DNA of 23,878 nucleotides, taken from the NCBI GenBank assembly GCA_018658605.1, contig JABHUV010000026.1, positions 1 through 23,878 on the forward strand. Reading direction: 5' to 3'. This stretch comes from Planctomycetaceae bacterium (lineage in GTDB: Bacteria > Planctomycetota > Planctomycetia > Pirellulales > Pirellulaceae). Below, one piece after another: positions 1 to 8,230 of this stretch. A model generated the notes under the pieces. That model was not told where the DNA came from. It saw only the letters and a list, made by a program, of their open reading frames with translations, and did no database searches. The position numbers and the translations under genes were made by a program. Numbering within the stretch: the first letter of the stretch is position 1; every line of letters starts with the position of its first letter.

Positions 1-432
1 TCCATGTGTGTTTACCATCGCGATTGAAACGAGGCCATGTTCACTAGCGGCAATTTCACAGTACTCGCCAAGCCGACCGATGTGCGAACAATTACGAATA
101 GTTCCGATCGCTGAACCGTTTTCGCTACATCGTTTAGTCAATTCATCCAGTAACCGCCCGCATTGCACTCGTCCAAAACCCCAATGCGCATCGGTGGCCA
201 AACCCGCCGGGGAGTCGGCAATCGTTTCGAGTTCTACCTCACTACGAATATCTCCGTCTTTCAACATTTGTAAGTAAAATGGAATTCGCATCACGCCATG
301 GGAAGAGTATCCAAATAGATCAGACTGTACGAGGCTAGGTCCCACGACGGAGGCTTCTGAGACTGACGCCCCCCCTTTAATGAGAAGTTCAACTGCGAAT
401 TCCCGTAAATTGTCGATTGAAATTGATGGCAC
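1..432 (-). CDS. Ldh_2-family (malate/L-lactate/ureidoglycolate type) NAD(P)-dependent dehydrogenase, 3' end missing
   Basis: Reading leftward from a GTG at 432, an uninterrupted frame gives 144 residues before the window edge. The start is chosen because AAGGATCC lies just upstream and the protein begins MPSISIDNLREFAVELL, a normal N-terminus for this family. The visible part has DLFGYSSHGVMRIP (residues 39-51, with the family SHG signature at 44-46) and SHIGRLGEYCEIAA (116-129), both typical of the Ldh_2/YiaK/AllD/MDH fold, which is unrelated to classical lactate dehydrogenase. Family members reduce 2-oxo acids or oxidise 2-hydroxy acids with NAD(P)H in the cytoplasm and are usually about 330-350 residues, so more than half is missing. 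It follows trmL on the same strand after 108 nt. The substrate cannot be told from this fragment: malate, lactate, ureidoglycolate, sulfolactate or a sugar acid are all possible. Confidence 0.85.
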   Translation of the reverse strand, partial: MPSISIDNLREFAVELLIKGGASVSEASVVGPSLVQSDLFGYSSHGVMRIPFYLQMLKDGDIRSEVELETIADSPAGLATDAHWGFGRVQCGRLLDELTKRCSENGSAIGTIRNCSHIGRLGEYCEIAASEHGLVSIAMVNTHG

Positions 433-540
433 TGTAGGGATCCTTATAAAACGAAAACAGGTGGGTTGTGGGAAATGAGTAATTCTAAATTAAATATGTT
501 TCTCCTTTTACTGTAATTCACATAGATTTGGTCGTTTCAA

Positions 541-1008
541 TTACGTCAGTTTTGCAGTAATTTGCCGTTGCGCCTCGTAGATTGCGATTCCCGCAGTTGT
601 AGCAAGATTTAGTGATCTCACTTCATCTCGCATCGGGACGCGCAGACTGCGATGCACCCATGATTCGTGAATATGTGCGGGAAGACCCGATGATTCGTTA
701 CCAAAGAGTAGCGTGTCCCCTTGGATATATTTCGCATTCACATAGGATTGCGTTGCGTGTTTAGTAAATACCCAAGGATTTATATTGGGTAGACGTTGCA
801 ACAACTGTTCCCAATCAGGGACGACCTCTAAATCTAAATGTTGCCAGTAGTCTAAACCAGCACGCCGCAAACGTTTTTCGGACAAATCGAATCCCAGAGG
901 TTCCACCAGCCAAAGTTTTGCACCAACGGCAACGCACGTCCGCCCAATATTGCCAGTGTTTTGCGGTATTTCTGGTTCAAATAAAACCACGTTAATAGGG
1001 CAATTCAT
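541..1008 (-). CDS. trmL: tRNA (cytidine/uridine-34 2'-O-) methyltransferase TrmL
   Basis: This is a SPOUT-class methyltransferase that 2'-O-methylates the wobble nucleotide of certain tRNA-Leu species using S-adenosylmethionine, in the cytoplasm. The 155-residue product matches the family length of about 155-160. All three SpoU motifs are visible: NTGNIGR (17-23), LLFGNESSGLP (100-110) and RSLNLATTAGIAIYEA (131-146), which together form the trefoil-knot cofactor site. The frame stays open upstream to 1269, but the family starts at MNCPINVVLFEPEIPQNTGN, so the ATG at 1008 is taken; an upstream start would also run into ispG. No clear Shine-Dalgarno sequence is seen. The gene is divergent from ispG (142-nt gap) and is followed by the Ldh_2-type gene. 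Confidence 0.92.
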   Translation of the reverse strand: MNCPINVVLFEPEIPQNTGNIGRTCVAVGAKLWLVEPLGFDLSEKRLRRAGLDYWQHLDLEVVPDWEQLLQRLPNINPWVFTKHATQSYVNAKYIQGDTLLFGNESSGLPAHIHESWVHRSLRVPMRDEVRSLNLATTAGIAIYEAQRQITAKLT

Positions 1009-1150
1009 GATTTTTGGCGGGTATAGTAGGATGCGAATAAGGAAAACACTTGAGGAAGACTTACCCCCCGTCCGCAGCTCTGCCGGCGATTGCAGGAAAA
1101 GCCAATCTGGTTGACAATAGTATAAATCAATTTGTTGAGGAATTGCACCA

Positions 1151-2293
1151 GTGAAACAACGAAATCCCACCCGTAACGTGACCATCGGCAGTGTCACCAT
1201 TGGTTCGACCCATCCGATTGCCGTGCAGAGCATGACTGCGACTGCCACGACTAACGTCAAGGCAACCACTGACCAGGTCCGAGCGCTCGTGGATGCTGGC
1301 GCTCATGTGGTGCGCATCGCCGCCGACAGCAAAGCGGATGCTGCCGCTATCATAGAGATATCCAACAGAACCGACGCTAACATCGCGGTCGACCTACAGG
1401 AAAATTATCGCTTAGCAGAAATCGTCGCCCCACATGTAGCGAAACTTCGGTACAACCCTGGTCATCTATACCACCACGAAAGAGAAAAACCTTGGCAAGA
1501 AAAGGTGCAGTATCTTTCAGATATAGCTGGAGCTAATAATTGCGCGATGCGGGTTGGTGTTAACTGCGGCAGCGTCGATCCAGCTAAACTCGAACAATAT
1601 GCATCGGCGGATGCAATCAGGCCGATGGTTGAAAGCGCCTTAGAGCATTGCGAAGAGTTGGATCGACGCGGATTCGACCAATTCTGCGTATCATTGAAAG
1701 ATTCAGATCCAAATAATGTTGTGGCGGCTAACAATCAGTTTGCACAACAACGCCGTGATGTGCCGCTGCATCTGGGTGTCACCGAAGCGGGGCTGCCCCC
1801 GGACGGCGTCATCAAAACCCGGATTGCCTTTGAACAGCTTATCAGTCAGGGCATAGGCGACACAGTTCGTGTTTCTTTGACAGTTCCCAACAGCGAAAAA
1901 CCTCTGGAGATTCAATCCGCGTTAGATATCCTAAGCGACATCAAAGCCGGCCGGGTACGAAGCGTCGTTCAGTTTAAGACGAATACGCTTAACATCATTT
2001 CATGCCCTAGTTGTTCCCGCGTGGAAAATGAAGCCTTTATACTATTGGCTCAGGATATAAAGAAAATTACCGAATACGCGGAACAATACGCGATCACCAT
2101 TGCCGTCATGGGCTGTCGCGTTAATGGCCCGGGCGAGACGGATGATGCGGATCTCGGTTTATGGTGTGGTGCAAACTATGTCAACTTAAAAAAAGGATCG
2201 GAATCTCTCGGGCAAATACCTTATGACGCGATTATCCCGCGGCTTAAATCAGAATTGGATATTTTGATTGAGACGATGGATAGCGAGGCGTAG
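1151..2293 (+). CDS. ispG: (E)-4-hydroxy-3-methylbut-2-enyl-diphosphate synthase IspG (GcpE)
   Basis: IspG converts 2-C-methyl-D-erythritol 2,4-cyclodiphosphate to HMBPP, the penultimate step of the MEP isoprenoid pathway, using a [4Fe-4S] cluster fed by flavodoxin or ferredoxin. The 380-residue protein has the compact bacterial two-domain layout. The N-terminal TIM barrel includes MRVGVNCGS (133-141) and HLGVTEAG (207-214). The C-terminal domain carries the cluster ligands C285 and C288 (SCPSCSR), C322 (GCRVNGPGE) and E329. The start is a GTG with GAGGA about 9 nt upstream. The segment [14 protein letters not shown] (241-254) differs from the enterobacterial version of this loop. The gene is divergent from trmL and lies 28 nt before an enolase-family gene, possibly in the same transcript. 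Confidence 0.96.
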   Translation: MKQRNPTRNVTIGSVTIGSTHPIAVQSMTATATTNVKATTDQVRALVDAGAHVVRIAADSKADAAAIIEISNRTDANIAVDLQENYRLAEIVAPHVAKLRYNPGHLYHHEREKPWQEKVQYLSDIAGANNCAMRVGVNCGSVDPAKLEQYASADAIRPMVESALEHCEELDRRGFDQFCVSLKDSDPNNVVAANNQFAQQRRDVPLHLGVTEAGLPPDGVIKTRIAFEQLISQGIGDTVRVSLTVPNSEKPLEIQSALDILSDIKAGRVRSVVQFKTNTLNIISCPSCSRVENEAFILLAQDIKKITEYAEQYAITIAVMGCRVNGPGETDDADLGLWCGANYVNLKKGSESLGQIPYDAIIPRLKSELDILIETMDSEA

Positions 2294-2321
2294 TGGCCCA
2301 GAAAAAGGTAATACCAAAAAA

Positions 2322-3752
2322 ATGGGTGCTTTGCGGATCCTAAATTACTCGCTGCGTCTCCGTAGCTCTTTTACACAGACGCCTTTTCGTTATGGGAACG
2401 GCATATTAACTGCCTGCCCTCAGGCACTTGTTCGTGTGACGGTCGAATTTAATGGTAAAGTTTCACGGGGTTTTGCGGCTGATTGTCTACCACCTCTTTG
2501 GTTTGATAAACGCGGTGACAAGTCATATTCCCAACAAATTAAGGACATGTGCGAAAGTATTGAAAGGGCCGTCGAGCTAGTAGATGTCAACTTGAGTTTT
2601 GACAATCCCCTCGACCTCTCCCTGGCGCTCGCGAACGTTGGGAAATGTAGTTCTAACGAGAACCAGTTGTTAACAAGTTTTGGAAAAAGCATGTTAGAAA
2701 GGTCTGTTATTGACGCGGTTTGTCGAGGGCAGGGGGCCTCGTTTGGGGATTTAATTACCAGAAATGTTATCTGTGACGATCGCGAAATTTCAATTCCGTC
2801 GCAATCCAGTTCGGGTGTTAGTACACATATTTGGAACAACGATCAACGCTCGAATAGTATAGATGTTAGGCACACTGTCGGAATGGCGGACGAGATTTGG
2901 GATATTAAAGGCAGTTCCAAGGGCACAAGCCTCCAGGGGCACATTCGGAAATCTGGTCTACGTTATTTCAAAATCAAGATTGCCAATCGCGGCAGAGAGG
3001 ACGTCGATCGCGTCGTGCAGATTGCGAAATGTATTGAATCCGAAATGGGAAATGACTACGGCGTGACCTTGGACGGGAATGAACAATTTACAACGTTCAC
3101 GGATTTCCTAGAGCTCTACTCGTTAATTCAATCCGCGCCTACGCTACGAAGTTTCTGCAACAACGTAATCGCAATAGAGCAGCCGCTTTCGAGACAATAC
3201 GCTCTGGACCCGACACACCTAATTGGACTTGCCGAGTTTGCGACTCAAATTCCAGTGATTATTGACGAATCCGATGAAAAATGGAGTTCCTTTGTGCAGG
3301 CTATAGAACACGGTTACACAGGTATTAGCAGTAAAGCTTGCAAGGGCGTGTTTAAGGCTTTGTTTAATCGCCAAATCATTGAGGAAAGAAATCAGGAATC
3401 AGGCGTCGATAAATTCGTAATGACAGGCGAAGATCTGTGTTGCATCGGCCCTGTGTCATTGCACGCTGACCTCGCATTGGTTTCGTTTATGGGCCTTGAA
3501 CACGTCGAACGCAACGGCCACCAATATTTTAATGGACTTGATTACCTCCCGCAGGAATTATATTCCGATGTATTTCGAGAACATTCTGACTTATATATGA
3601 ATAACGAGGGTATCCCGTGTTTGAAGGTGCAGGATGGATCAATTTCACTAGGTTCGATTAACAAGACGGCGTTTGGTTGCGGGGTCGCCCCAGGCTGGGA
3701 TTATTTTTTGACCCCGGAAAAATGGGATTTCACGGCACTCGGTCTACAATAA
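2322..3752 (+). CDS. Divergent enolase-superfamily (MLE/mandelate racemase-like) protein
   Basis: The 476-residue product resembles the muconate-lactonising/dipeptide-epimerase branch of the enolase superfamily. An N-terminal capping-domain-like part is followed by a barrel with the expected residues in order: K217-x-K219 (YFKIKI), D251 with N253 (LDGNEQ), E286 (IEQPL), D315 (IIDESD) and K338 (GISSKACKG). Their spacing (32, 35, 29, 23) follows that seen around the metal ligands and paired lysines of MLE-type enzymes, so proton abstraction alpha to a carboxylate at a Mg site is plausible. It is roughly 100 residues longer than usual (about 350-380), with extra sequence before the barrel (about 100-210) and after it (about 390-476). 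The ATG at 2322 is preferred over an in-frame codon inside ispG. The substrate is unknown. Co-orientation 28 nt after ispG suggests co-transcription but not shared chemistry. Confidence 0.75.
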   Translation: MGALRILNYSLRLRSSFTQTPFRYGNGILTACPQALVRVTVEFNGKVSRGFAADCLPPLWFDKRGDKSYSQQIKDMCESIERAVELVDVNLSFDNPLDLSLALANVGKCSSNENQLLTSFGKSMLERSVIDAVCRGQGASFGDLITRNVICDDREISIPSQSSSGVSTHIWNNDQRSNSIDVRHTVGMADEIWDIKGSSKGTSLQGHIRKSGLRYFKIKIANRGREDVDRVVQIAKCIESEMGNDYGVTLDGNEQFTTFTDFLELYSLIQSAPTLRSFCNNVIAIEQPLSRQYALDPTHLIGLAEFATQIPVIIDESDEKWSSFVQAIEHGYTGISSKACKGVFKALFNRQIIEERNQESGVDKFVMTGEDLCCIGPVSLHADLALVSFMGLEHVERNGHQYFNGLDYLPQELYSDVFREHSDLYMNNEGIPCLKVQDGSISLGSINKTAFGCGVAPGWDYFLTPEKWDFTALGLQ

Positions 3753-3827
3753 AAAACAATACAGCCAGCCGCGACAATGCTAAGCGGCAAAAGGCGAAGA
3801 GTCAGTTTGTATTGCGGGAGGTGATCT

Positions 3828-4757
3828 TCATTGCAAGTCTAATCCGATGTGGACTGAACGAATACGGCTGCTAAAACCTAGCGATAACAAAAGTTCGCAG
3901 TGTGATTTGTTCGACTCTGAGACGTGTATGCGTAAAGGTGACAATCCTGAATCAGGAATTTGGCGTATCAATTCGCAGGTTAGATAATCAAAAACACCAA
4001 TTTCTGTGGCATCGTTATTCGGAATATAGCTCAACACGTCAACGCCTCCACTTGGCCAACCGGGATAACTGTGCGCTAAACTGGCATAGATCAATCGGCC
4101 AACAACAGAATTCGTATGGCGTTCTATCAGGCGTAATTCTGAATTGGCAAGATGAGAAAAAACAAGATTGGTCGCACCGGAATCGAACAAAGGATCGATT
4201 ACTTGAACTACATCGTGTGATCGCCGATACAGCATATGCTCCCGACGAAAGGGTAGTTTTGCTAGCTCCGGTGTATACTCAAAACACATCCACGCCGCCA
4301 GTTCTTTAAATCCGATTGAATATAGCACTGGTAGAACGTGCTGAAAATCTGGAATCCCTACATTCAGAAAATGGCTGGAAATACCGTTGTAGTACTCTGC
4401 ATCTTCGGGAGATGAGCCGATACGCAATTTAAAAAAACCTCTCTCAATCGCGAATGACGATGCAGCTTCAACCAAGGCCTTCGCCGTTTCGCGATCTCCT
4501 TCATCAAACAATAAATTGGAAATTGTTAGCGTCGACGTCTCTCGGTCGTCGGATGCGGGTGACCCGAGGTGTACAAATCCAACGATTCTATCGTCCTGCG
4601 TTGCTATCAGGAGTCTATCGTTTGTGAAATAAATTTTTGAAAAGACGGCATGCTCTAGCAGGGCTGAAGATACAACAGACTCAATGTTACAACATCGATT
4701 GATGACATCCGCCATCGCCGGCGGATCGGTGTTGAGAAACGGTCGAATTACGGTCAT
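3828..4757 (-). CDS. GNAT-like acetyltransferase-fold protein, probably two tandem domains
   Basis: A 309-residue protein with GNAT-fold character. The first half opens with MTVIRPFLNTDPPAMADVIN, a typical GNAT first strand and helix. It continues with DDRIVGFVHLG (55-65), a strand TLTISNLLF, a helix that would hold the acetyl-CoA loop, and VLYSIGFKEL near residue 150, the usual last GNAT strand. A second, weaker repeat ends in CELLLSLGFSSRIRSVHIGL. The pyrophosphate-binding loop, normally Q/R-x-x-G-x-G/A, is replaced by DEGDRETAKAL, so acetyl-CoA binding is uncertain. The ATG overlaps the stop of the upstream Rieske gene as ATGA (4754-4757), implying translational coupling. It is last in the minus-strand run and convergent with the enolase-family gene. 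Acceptor and function are unknown. Confidence 0.65.
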   Translation of the reverse strand: MTVIRPFLNTDPPAMADVINRCCNIESVVSSALLEHAVFSKIYFTNDRLLIATQDDRIVGFVHLGSPASDDRETSTLTISNLLFDEGDRETAKALVEAASSFAIERGFFKLRIGSSPEDAEYYNGISSHFLNVGIPDFQHVLPVLYSIGFKELAAWMCFEYTPELAKLPFRREHMLYRRSHDVVQVIDPLFDSGATNLVFSHLANSELRLIERHTNSVVGRLIYASLAHSYPGWPSGGVDVLSYIPNNDATEIGVFDYLTCELIRQIPDSGLSPLRIHVSESNKSHCELLLSLGFSSRIRSVHIGLDLQ

Positions 4758-5071
4758 TGTTCAAATCCTACCTGAACCACGCCGCCGCGAATTCGAGATT
4801 GATAAGTTTTCAATGCGACCGCAGGAATGGTCTGGTGCTGACCTGTTTGCAAATCATATTCCCATCCATGCCAAGGGCATCGAACGACACAAGTTTCATA
4901 ACGGTGCAACGTCCCTTTTCCAATGGACCCTCCTTGATGCGGGCAAATTCCGTCGGTCACCCTAAAGATGCCAGTAACGTTTGCGATTGCAAGCACATTC
5001 CCTTCGACCACGTGTTCGATAATCGCACCATCGGGACATTGTTCTGTAGTAACAGTATCCACCCAACGCAT
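4754..5071 (-). CDS. Rieske [2Fe-2S] ferredoxin-like protein
   Basis: A 105-residue soluble single-domain Rieske protein. The cluster motifs are complete: C43-P-H45 (CPHQGG) and C65-P-W-H68 (CPWHGW), about 20 residues apart, followed by the usual EYDLQTGQ strand. There is no membrane segment or signal peptide, so it is cytoplasmic, like NirD or the ferredoxins of ring-hydroxylating dioxygenases. It would pass electrons to an oxygenase or reductase partner, and none is visible nearby. The ATG at 5071 is preferred over the TTG at 5077 because AGGGAG lies about 7 nt before it. It starts 2 nt after the acyltransferase stop, and its own stop overlaps the GNAT-like start by 4 nt. Confidence 0.9.
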   Translation of the reverse strand: MRWVDTVTTEQCPDGAIIEHVVEGNVLAIANVTGIFRVTDGICPHQGGSIGKGTLHRYETCVVRCPWHGWEYDLQTGQHQTIPAVALKTYQSRIRGGVVQVGFEQ

Positions 5072-5073
5072 AG

Positions 5074-5979
5074 TCAATCTCCCTTGTTATCGCGGCGTCG
5101 ACGTTTTCTCTTCGCCTTCCAGCGACGATGTAACCACCAATATTGGTGTGGTGCTCGGCGAATGGCACTTTCCAATTGTCGATTATACCATTGTGTTACG
5201 TTACGTATAGAACGCTGGGTTTTTTCAAGTTGCGGTATATCCAACACGTCGTTGCATGTTAGTGCGAAGTTCATATACCGCGACTGGCGAACCGCCGTTG
5301 CCACAACCATATTGCAGTTGGAGTTCAACGCGTACAGCGCAATTGCCTTATGACAGGTCGCATTCCTGCCGAGAAAATCGAGTTCGATGCCACTTAGGGA
5401 ATCCGCTTGGTCTCCTAATACCGTGAGCGTTGCCCCGGATTCCAATAGGTCTGTGACTTGGTCGGCGACGCCCCGCTTAGGGAGTATGAATTGCCCGTGC
5501 ATGCCCCGGAATGTGTTAAAAAACGTGTTAAGTTTAGAGTTATCAAGGGGCCTTGCTATTGTAAAACTTGGGAAGCCGAATAGTCCCGCTGCAAACCCAG
5601 CAACTTCAAAATTACCGAAATGTCCTGATAGTAAGATAGTTGGACGTTGGTCGAGCAGGGCGGCGACAAGTGAATCTAACTTGCTAAGTTGAATAAAACT
5701 TCGCCAGCTATATCGGTTAATACGACGCGGCGCTTGAGCAATCTCGCAACACATCAGCGCCAGGCTTTGCCACATTTGGCGTGCTAAATCTATCCGTTGT
5801 GTGGCGTCTAGCTGTGGATATACTGCGGAAAGATTTTCGACGATGACAGCGCGACGAATGCGAAAGACGTCATTGCCAAGCCATGCCAATAATAATGCGA
5901 AGCGTTCGATCATAACATCTGAACAAGATTGTATGCAACAAAATATCGACCTGACTAGAATGTAAACTAATAGATGCAT
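5074..5979 (-). CDS. LpxL/HtrB-family lipid A (lysophospholipid) acyltransferase-like protein
   Basis: A 301-residue member of the LPLAT/LABLAT family, which transfers a secondary acyl chain from acyl-ACP to Kdo-lipid A or a related glycolipid at the inner membrane. The catalytic H-x4-E motif is seen as SGHFGNFEVAG (H120, E125). Upstream, the family's arginine-rich RIRRAVIVENLSAVYP segment (about 40-55) is present, and downstream lie VLGDQAD and the terminal region with PHQYWWLHRRWK. The N-terminus MHLLVYILVRSIFCC looks like the expected membrane-associating helix, which supports the ATG at 5979 although no Shine-Dalgarno is obvious. The C-terminus ends in a strongly basic Arg/Lys tail. It heads a tightly packed cassette with the Rieske and GNAT-like genes. 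The exact acceptor (lipid A or another glycolipid) is not determinable. Confidence 0.85.
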   Translation of the reverse strand: MHLLVYILVRSIFCCIQSCSDVMIERFALLLAWLGNDVFRIRRAVIVENLSAVYPQLDATQRIDLARQMWQSLALMCCEIAQAPRRINRYSWRSFIQLSKLDSLVAALLDQRPTILLSGHFGNFEVAGFAAGLFGFPSFTIARPLDNSKLNTFFNTFRGMHGQFILPKRGVADQVTDLLESGATLTVLGDQADSLSGIELDFLGRNATCHKAIALYALNSNCNMVVATAVRQSRYMNFALTCNDVLDIPQLEKTQRSIRNVTQWYNRQLESAIRRAPHQYWWLHRRWKAKRKRRRRDNKGD

Positions 5980-6086
5980 CGATGGTTAGCTGGGGTGTGG
6001 ATGGCTTGATCGCTAAGGCGCCGTATAAATGCTGGTTAACAGGTATGATAATCGCACATGACTCGCTAAAAACCAATGCCAATATC

Positions 6087-6092
6087 ATTATA
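6087..6092 (-). promoter_or_regulatory. Possible -10 element for the acyltransferase cassette
   Basis: Read leftward, this is a perfect TATAAT in the 131-nt gap before the acyltransferase gene. The hexamer 17 nt upstream (GATAAC) is a poor -35 match, so this is only suggestive. A promoter here would make the acyltransferase-Rieske-GNAT genes a separate transcript from the Gfo/Idh/MocA gene. Confidence 0.25.
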
Positions 6093-6110
6093 AAACCTGG
6101 TAGGTCGAAG

Positions 6111-7202
6111 TTATCGTTTAACGCCTGTTTTCCGATAAGCTAACCTAGGGTCCCGTTTAAGGGGTAGCGATATTGACTTTCCAGACTCGGCTGCTTTATA
6201 GATGGCAAGTATGATTTCAACGCTACGACGGCCTTCGGCGCCGTCGATGGAATTAGAACTCTTACCCTGGATAGATCGAATCGCATCGCGGAATAGTTCC
6301 GCGTGCGCGTGGTGGCCAATCGATGCAGGATCAGAGGCACCTCCCCCGGTTTTAGTACGTCCGCCCATCCGCTCGACTAGTTTTTCGTCGGATTTCGTCA
6401 TCTTAGCAAACTCCCAAACCTTAATGTCTTCCTCTTCTAGCACTACTGATCCTTTCGTACCATGTATTTCAATTCGTTTCAGCATACCTGGATATGCGGC
6501 GGTTGTGGCCTCAATCACACCTAATGCACCGTTCTTAAATCTTAGTGTTGCTACCACAACATCCTCAACCTCTATCCGCTTATGAGCCAACATTTGTGCC
6601 TGCGCGGTGATTTCGACTACGGGCCCCATCAACCATGACAGCAAGTCCACAGTATGAATAGCTTGGTTCATCAATGCGCCACCACCGTCAAGCTGCCAAG
6701 TACCACGCCACGCTCCGCTGTCATAATATTCTTGTGAACGAAACCACTTGACATACGCATCACCAACTGAAAGTTTTCCAAACTTATTTTTTTCGACCGC
6801 CGATTTTAACAGTCGCGACGCCTCATGGAACCTTGATGGAAAAACGGTGAATAGTTGAACACCACTTTGCTTGCAGGCGTTAATAATTGCATCACACCTT
6901 GCCAAGGTAACTTCAAGTGGTTTTTCAACGATTACGTGTTTTCCGGCAAGCGCGGCGGCCACGGCCGGGTCAAGGTGGGCTCCGCTAGGCGTGCAAATCG
7001 TCACAATATCCAGATTGGGATGTTGGAGCATTTCGGATAGGCTTGTGTAGGGTGTGCAGTTATGTTTGGCAGCAAAGGGGTCCGCTGACGTATTGCTTCG
7101 GCCAAAACAGGAAACCAAATTGGCTCCGCGTATATCAGCGATAGCACGAGCGTGAAAGTCTGCAATCATACCGCATCCGACGATACCGAATCCTAAAGCC
7201 AT
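6111..7202 (-). CDS. Gfo/Idh/MocA-family NAD(P)-dependent oxidoreductase
   Basis: A 363-residue two-domain sugar or inositol dehydrogenase-like enzyme. The Rossmann domain begins at once with GIVGCGMIADFHARAI (dinucleotide fingerprint G9-x-G11-x-x-A14). The family signature VIVEKPLEVT places E93-K94-P95 at the cofactor and substrate site. The C-terminal alpha/beta domain has GGGALMNQAIHTVDLLSWLMG, where the His before TVD is the usual catalytic or substrate residue. No signal peptide is seen, unlike many secreted planctomycete paralogues, so it is cytoplasmic. The ATG at 7202 is preferred to a TTG at 7214 because GGAA lies about 7 nt before it. These enzymes oxidise or reduce sugars, sugar nucleotides or inositols; the substrate cannot be assigned here. 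It lies 41 nt after the CPBP protease gene. Confidence 0.92.
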   Translation of the reverse strand: MALGFGIVGCGMIADFHARAIADIRGANLVSCFGRSNTSADPFAAKHNCTPYTSLSEMLQHPNLDIVTICTPSGAHLDPAVAAALAGKHVIVEKPLEVTLARCDAIINACKQSGVQLFTVFPSRFHEASRLLKSAVEKNKFGKLSVGDAYVKWFRSQEYYDSGAWRGTWQLDGGGALMNQAIHTVDLLSWLMGPVVEITAQAQMLAHKRIEVEDVVVATLRFKNGALGVIEATTAAYPGMLKRIEIHGTKGSVVLEEEDIKVWEFAKMTKSDEKLVERMGGRTKTGGGASDPASIGHHAHAELFRDAIRSIQGKSSNSIDGAEGRRSVEIILAIYKAAESGKSISLPLKRDPRLAYRKTGVKR

Positions 7203-7243
7203 ATTTATTTCCAATACGTATTATGTGGTTGTTTTGGGTGACT

Positions 7244-8170
7244 TCAAACTATTGTTGATTGTAGGTACGTCCAAGCCAACGTAATTGTGCTTAGTGAATT
7301 AAGAGAAACATGCACAATGATCGCCGGCAAAATTGACCCAGTCTTCTGCGTCATGTACCCCAGAGCGATGGCCAGAAAAAACAATGGTATATAGGCTGCT
7401 CCCTGCCCAACATGTAGCCCAGCAAAGAGGACGGAGGTTACCACAATCGCACCGTATCGACCAGTGAGGCTCTGCGAGGCGTCACCTGTAGGGACCTGCG
7501 TGTTATTACAAAAAAATATCGTGTCCATCGCCCAATTACGATCAAAAATTCGTTGCAGAAATGACAACAGAATCCCACGGAAAACAAACTCCTCGACAAG
7601 TGGCGCGGCGATAACCACCGAAAACGCTGTGGATAACAGTCCCGATAGCGACATCTCACTTAGAAATGCTTCAATTACTGGATGGCTGTATTTTGTTACA
7701 AGAATCGAGACGGCACCATTAATTAACAGAATAGACGGCAACACACAGGCTGTTGCGGCAAGTCCAATCAAAACCTGTCTCTTAAGGTAATCAAAACGAA
7801 ATCGCATACAACGTAGATCTCGGCGTCTAACGTAGACAAGTGTGAACGCGACTAGCCCGCCGGCCATAACGCTTAATCCCGCCGCAGAATTCAGTGGCGT
7901 TATAAGTATTGGATTGAAGCCGCGTCCCGAACTAATCGCGTGCAAATCGGCAACCACGAAAAGCGCTAATGCTTGAGATGTCAAATATACTATGATTACA
8001 AAGATGACGTCTAAAAAATCAGTCTGAGATAGTTGTTGTTCCCACTGAGTTAAAAGTGGGCGTCGCCGTCTAGTCCGCGTAATAAACAGGTAAATCCAAG
8101 GCGGTGCTATAAAAACGGACAGGCAGATTAGCCCTACTACAGCCATCGAGAGCATTGCATAACTATCCAT
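7244..8170 (-). CDS. CPBP-family intramembrane metalloprotease (CAAX protease/Abi-like)
   Basis: A 308-residue polytopic membrane protein with about seven or eight hydrophobic segments (about 5-30, 52-75, 92-114, 132-156, 176-192, 240-256, 258-273 and 278-300). The three CPBP motifs are present: E193-E194-x-x-x-R198 (LVEEFVFRGI), H253 (FAGLHV) and H287-x-x-x-N291 (VHVSLN). These are the expected metal-binding and catalytic residues of the Rce1-like glutamic or metallo protease family. Family roles include cleavage of prenylated or other membrane substrates, bacteriocin self-immunity and protein maturation; none is indicated here. An Arg-rich cytoplasmic loop (RTRRRRP) follows the first segment. 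The ATG at 8170 has AGG about 8 nt upstream. It sits between pgsA (60 nt) and the Gfo/Idh/MocA gene. Confidence 0.88.
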   Translation of the reverse strand: MDSYAMLSMAVVGLICLSVFIAPPWIYLFITRTRRRRPLLTQWEQQLSQTDFLDVIFVIIVYLTSQALALFVVADLHAISSGRGFNPILITPLNSAAGLSVMAGGLVAFTLVYVRRRDLRCMRFRFDYLKRQVLIGLAATACVLPSILLINGAVSILVTKYSHPVIEAFLSEMSLSGLLSTAFSVVIAAPLVEEFVFRGILLSFLQRIFDRNWAMDTIFFCNNTQVPTGDASQSLTGRYGAIVVTSVLFAGLHVGQGAAYIPLFFLAIALGYMTQKTGSILPAIIVHVSLNSLSTITLAWTYLQSTIV

Positions 8171-8230
8171 TACATATACCTAGTAAACTCGTTTTGCTTG
8201 AGGAAAGCGTGTGGCTCATCAGTGGCCGAC

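Noticed and set aside
8..277. Plus-strand 89-residue frame at the left edge
   Set aside because: It is the antisense shadow of the Ldh_2-type dehydrogenase, whose translation matches the family.
1009..1269. N-terminal extension of trmL by about 87 residues
   Set aside because: The frame is open but the extra sequence is not TrmL-like, overlaps the ispG start on the other strand, and the family begins at the ATG at 1008.
2268..2321. Earlier start for the enolase-family protein inside ispG
   Set aside because: It would overlap ispG and adds 18 residues without family character; the ATG at 2322 is simpler, although its Shine-Dalgarno is distant.
3768..3788. GCCGC/GCGGC hairpin between the convergent enolase-family and GNAT-like genes as a terminator
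   Set aside because: Only 5 bp with an 11-nt loop and no T-run in either direction.
4757..5353. Plus-strand 198-residue open frame
   Set aside because: It lies antisense to the Rieske and acyltransferase genes, both with clear motifs, and its translation has no recognisable domain.
5870..6088. Minus-strand 72-residue frame overlapping the acyltransferase start
   Set aside because: No ribosome-binding site or family resemblance, and it overlaps the N-terminus of a recognised gene in another frame.
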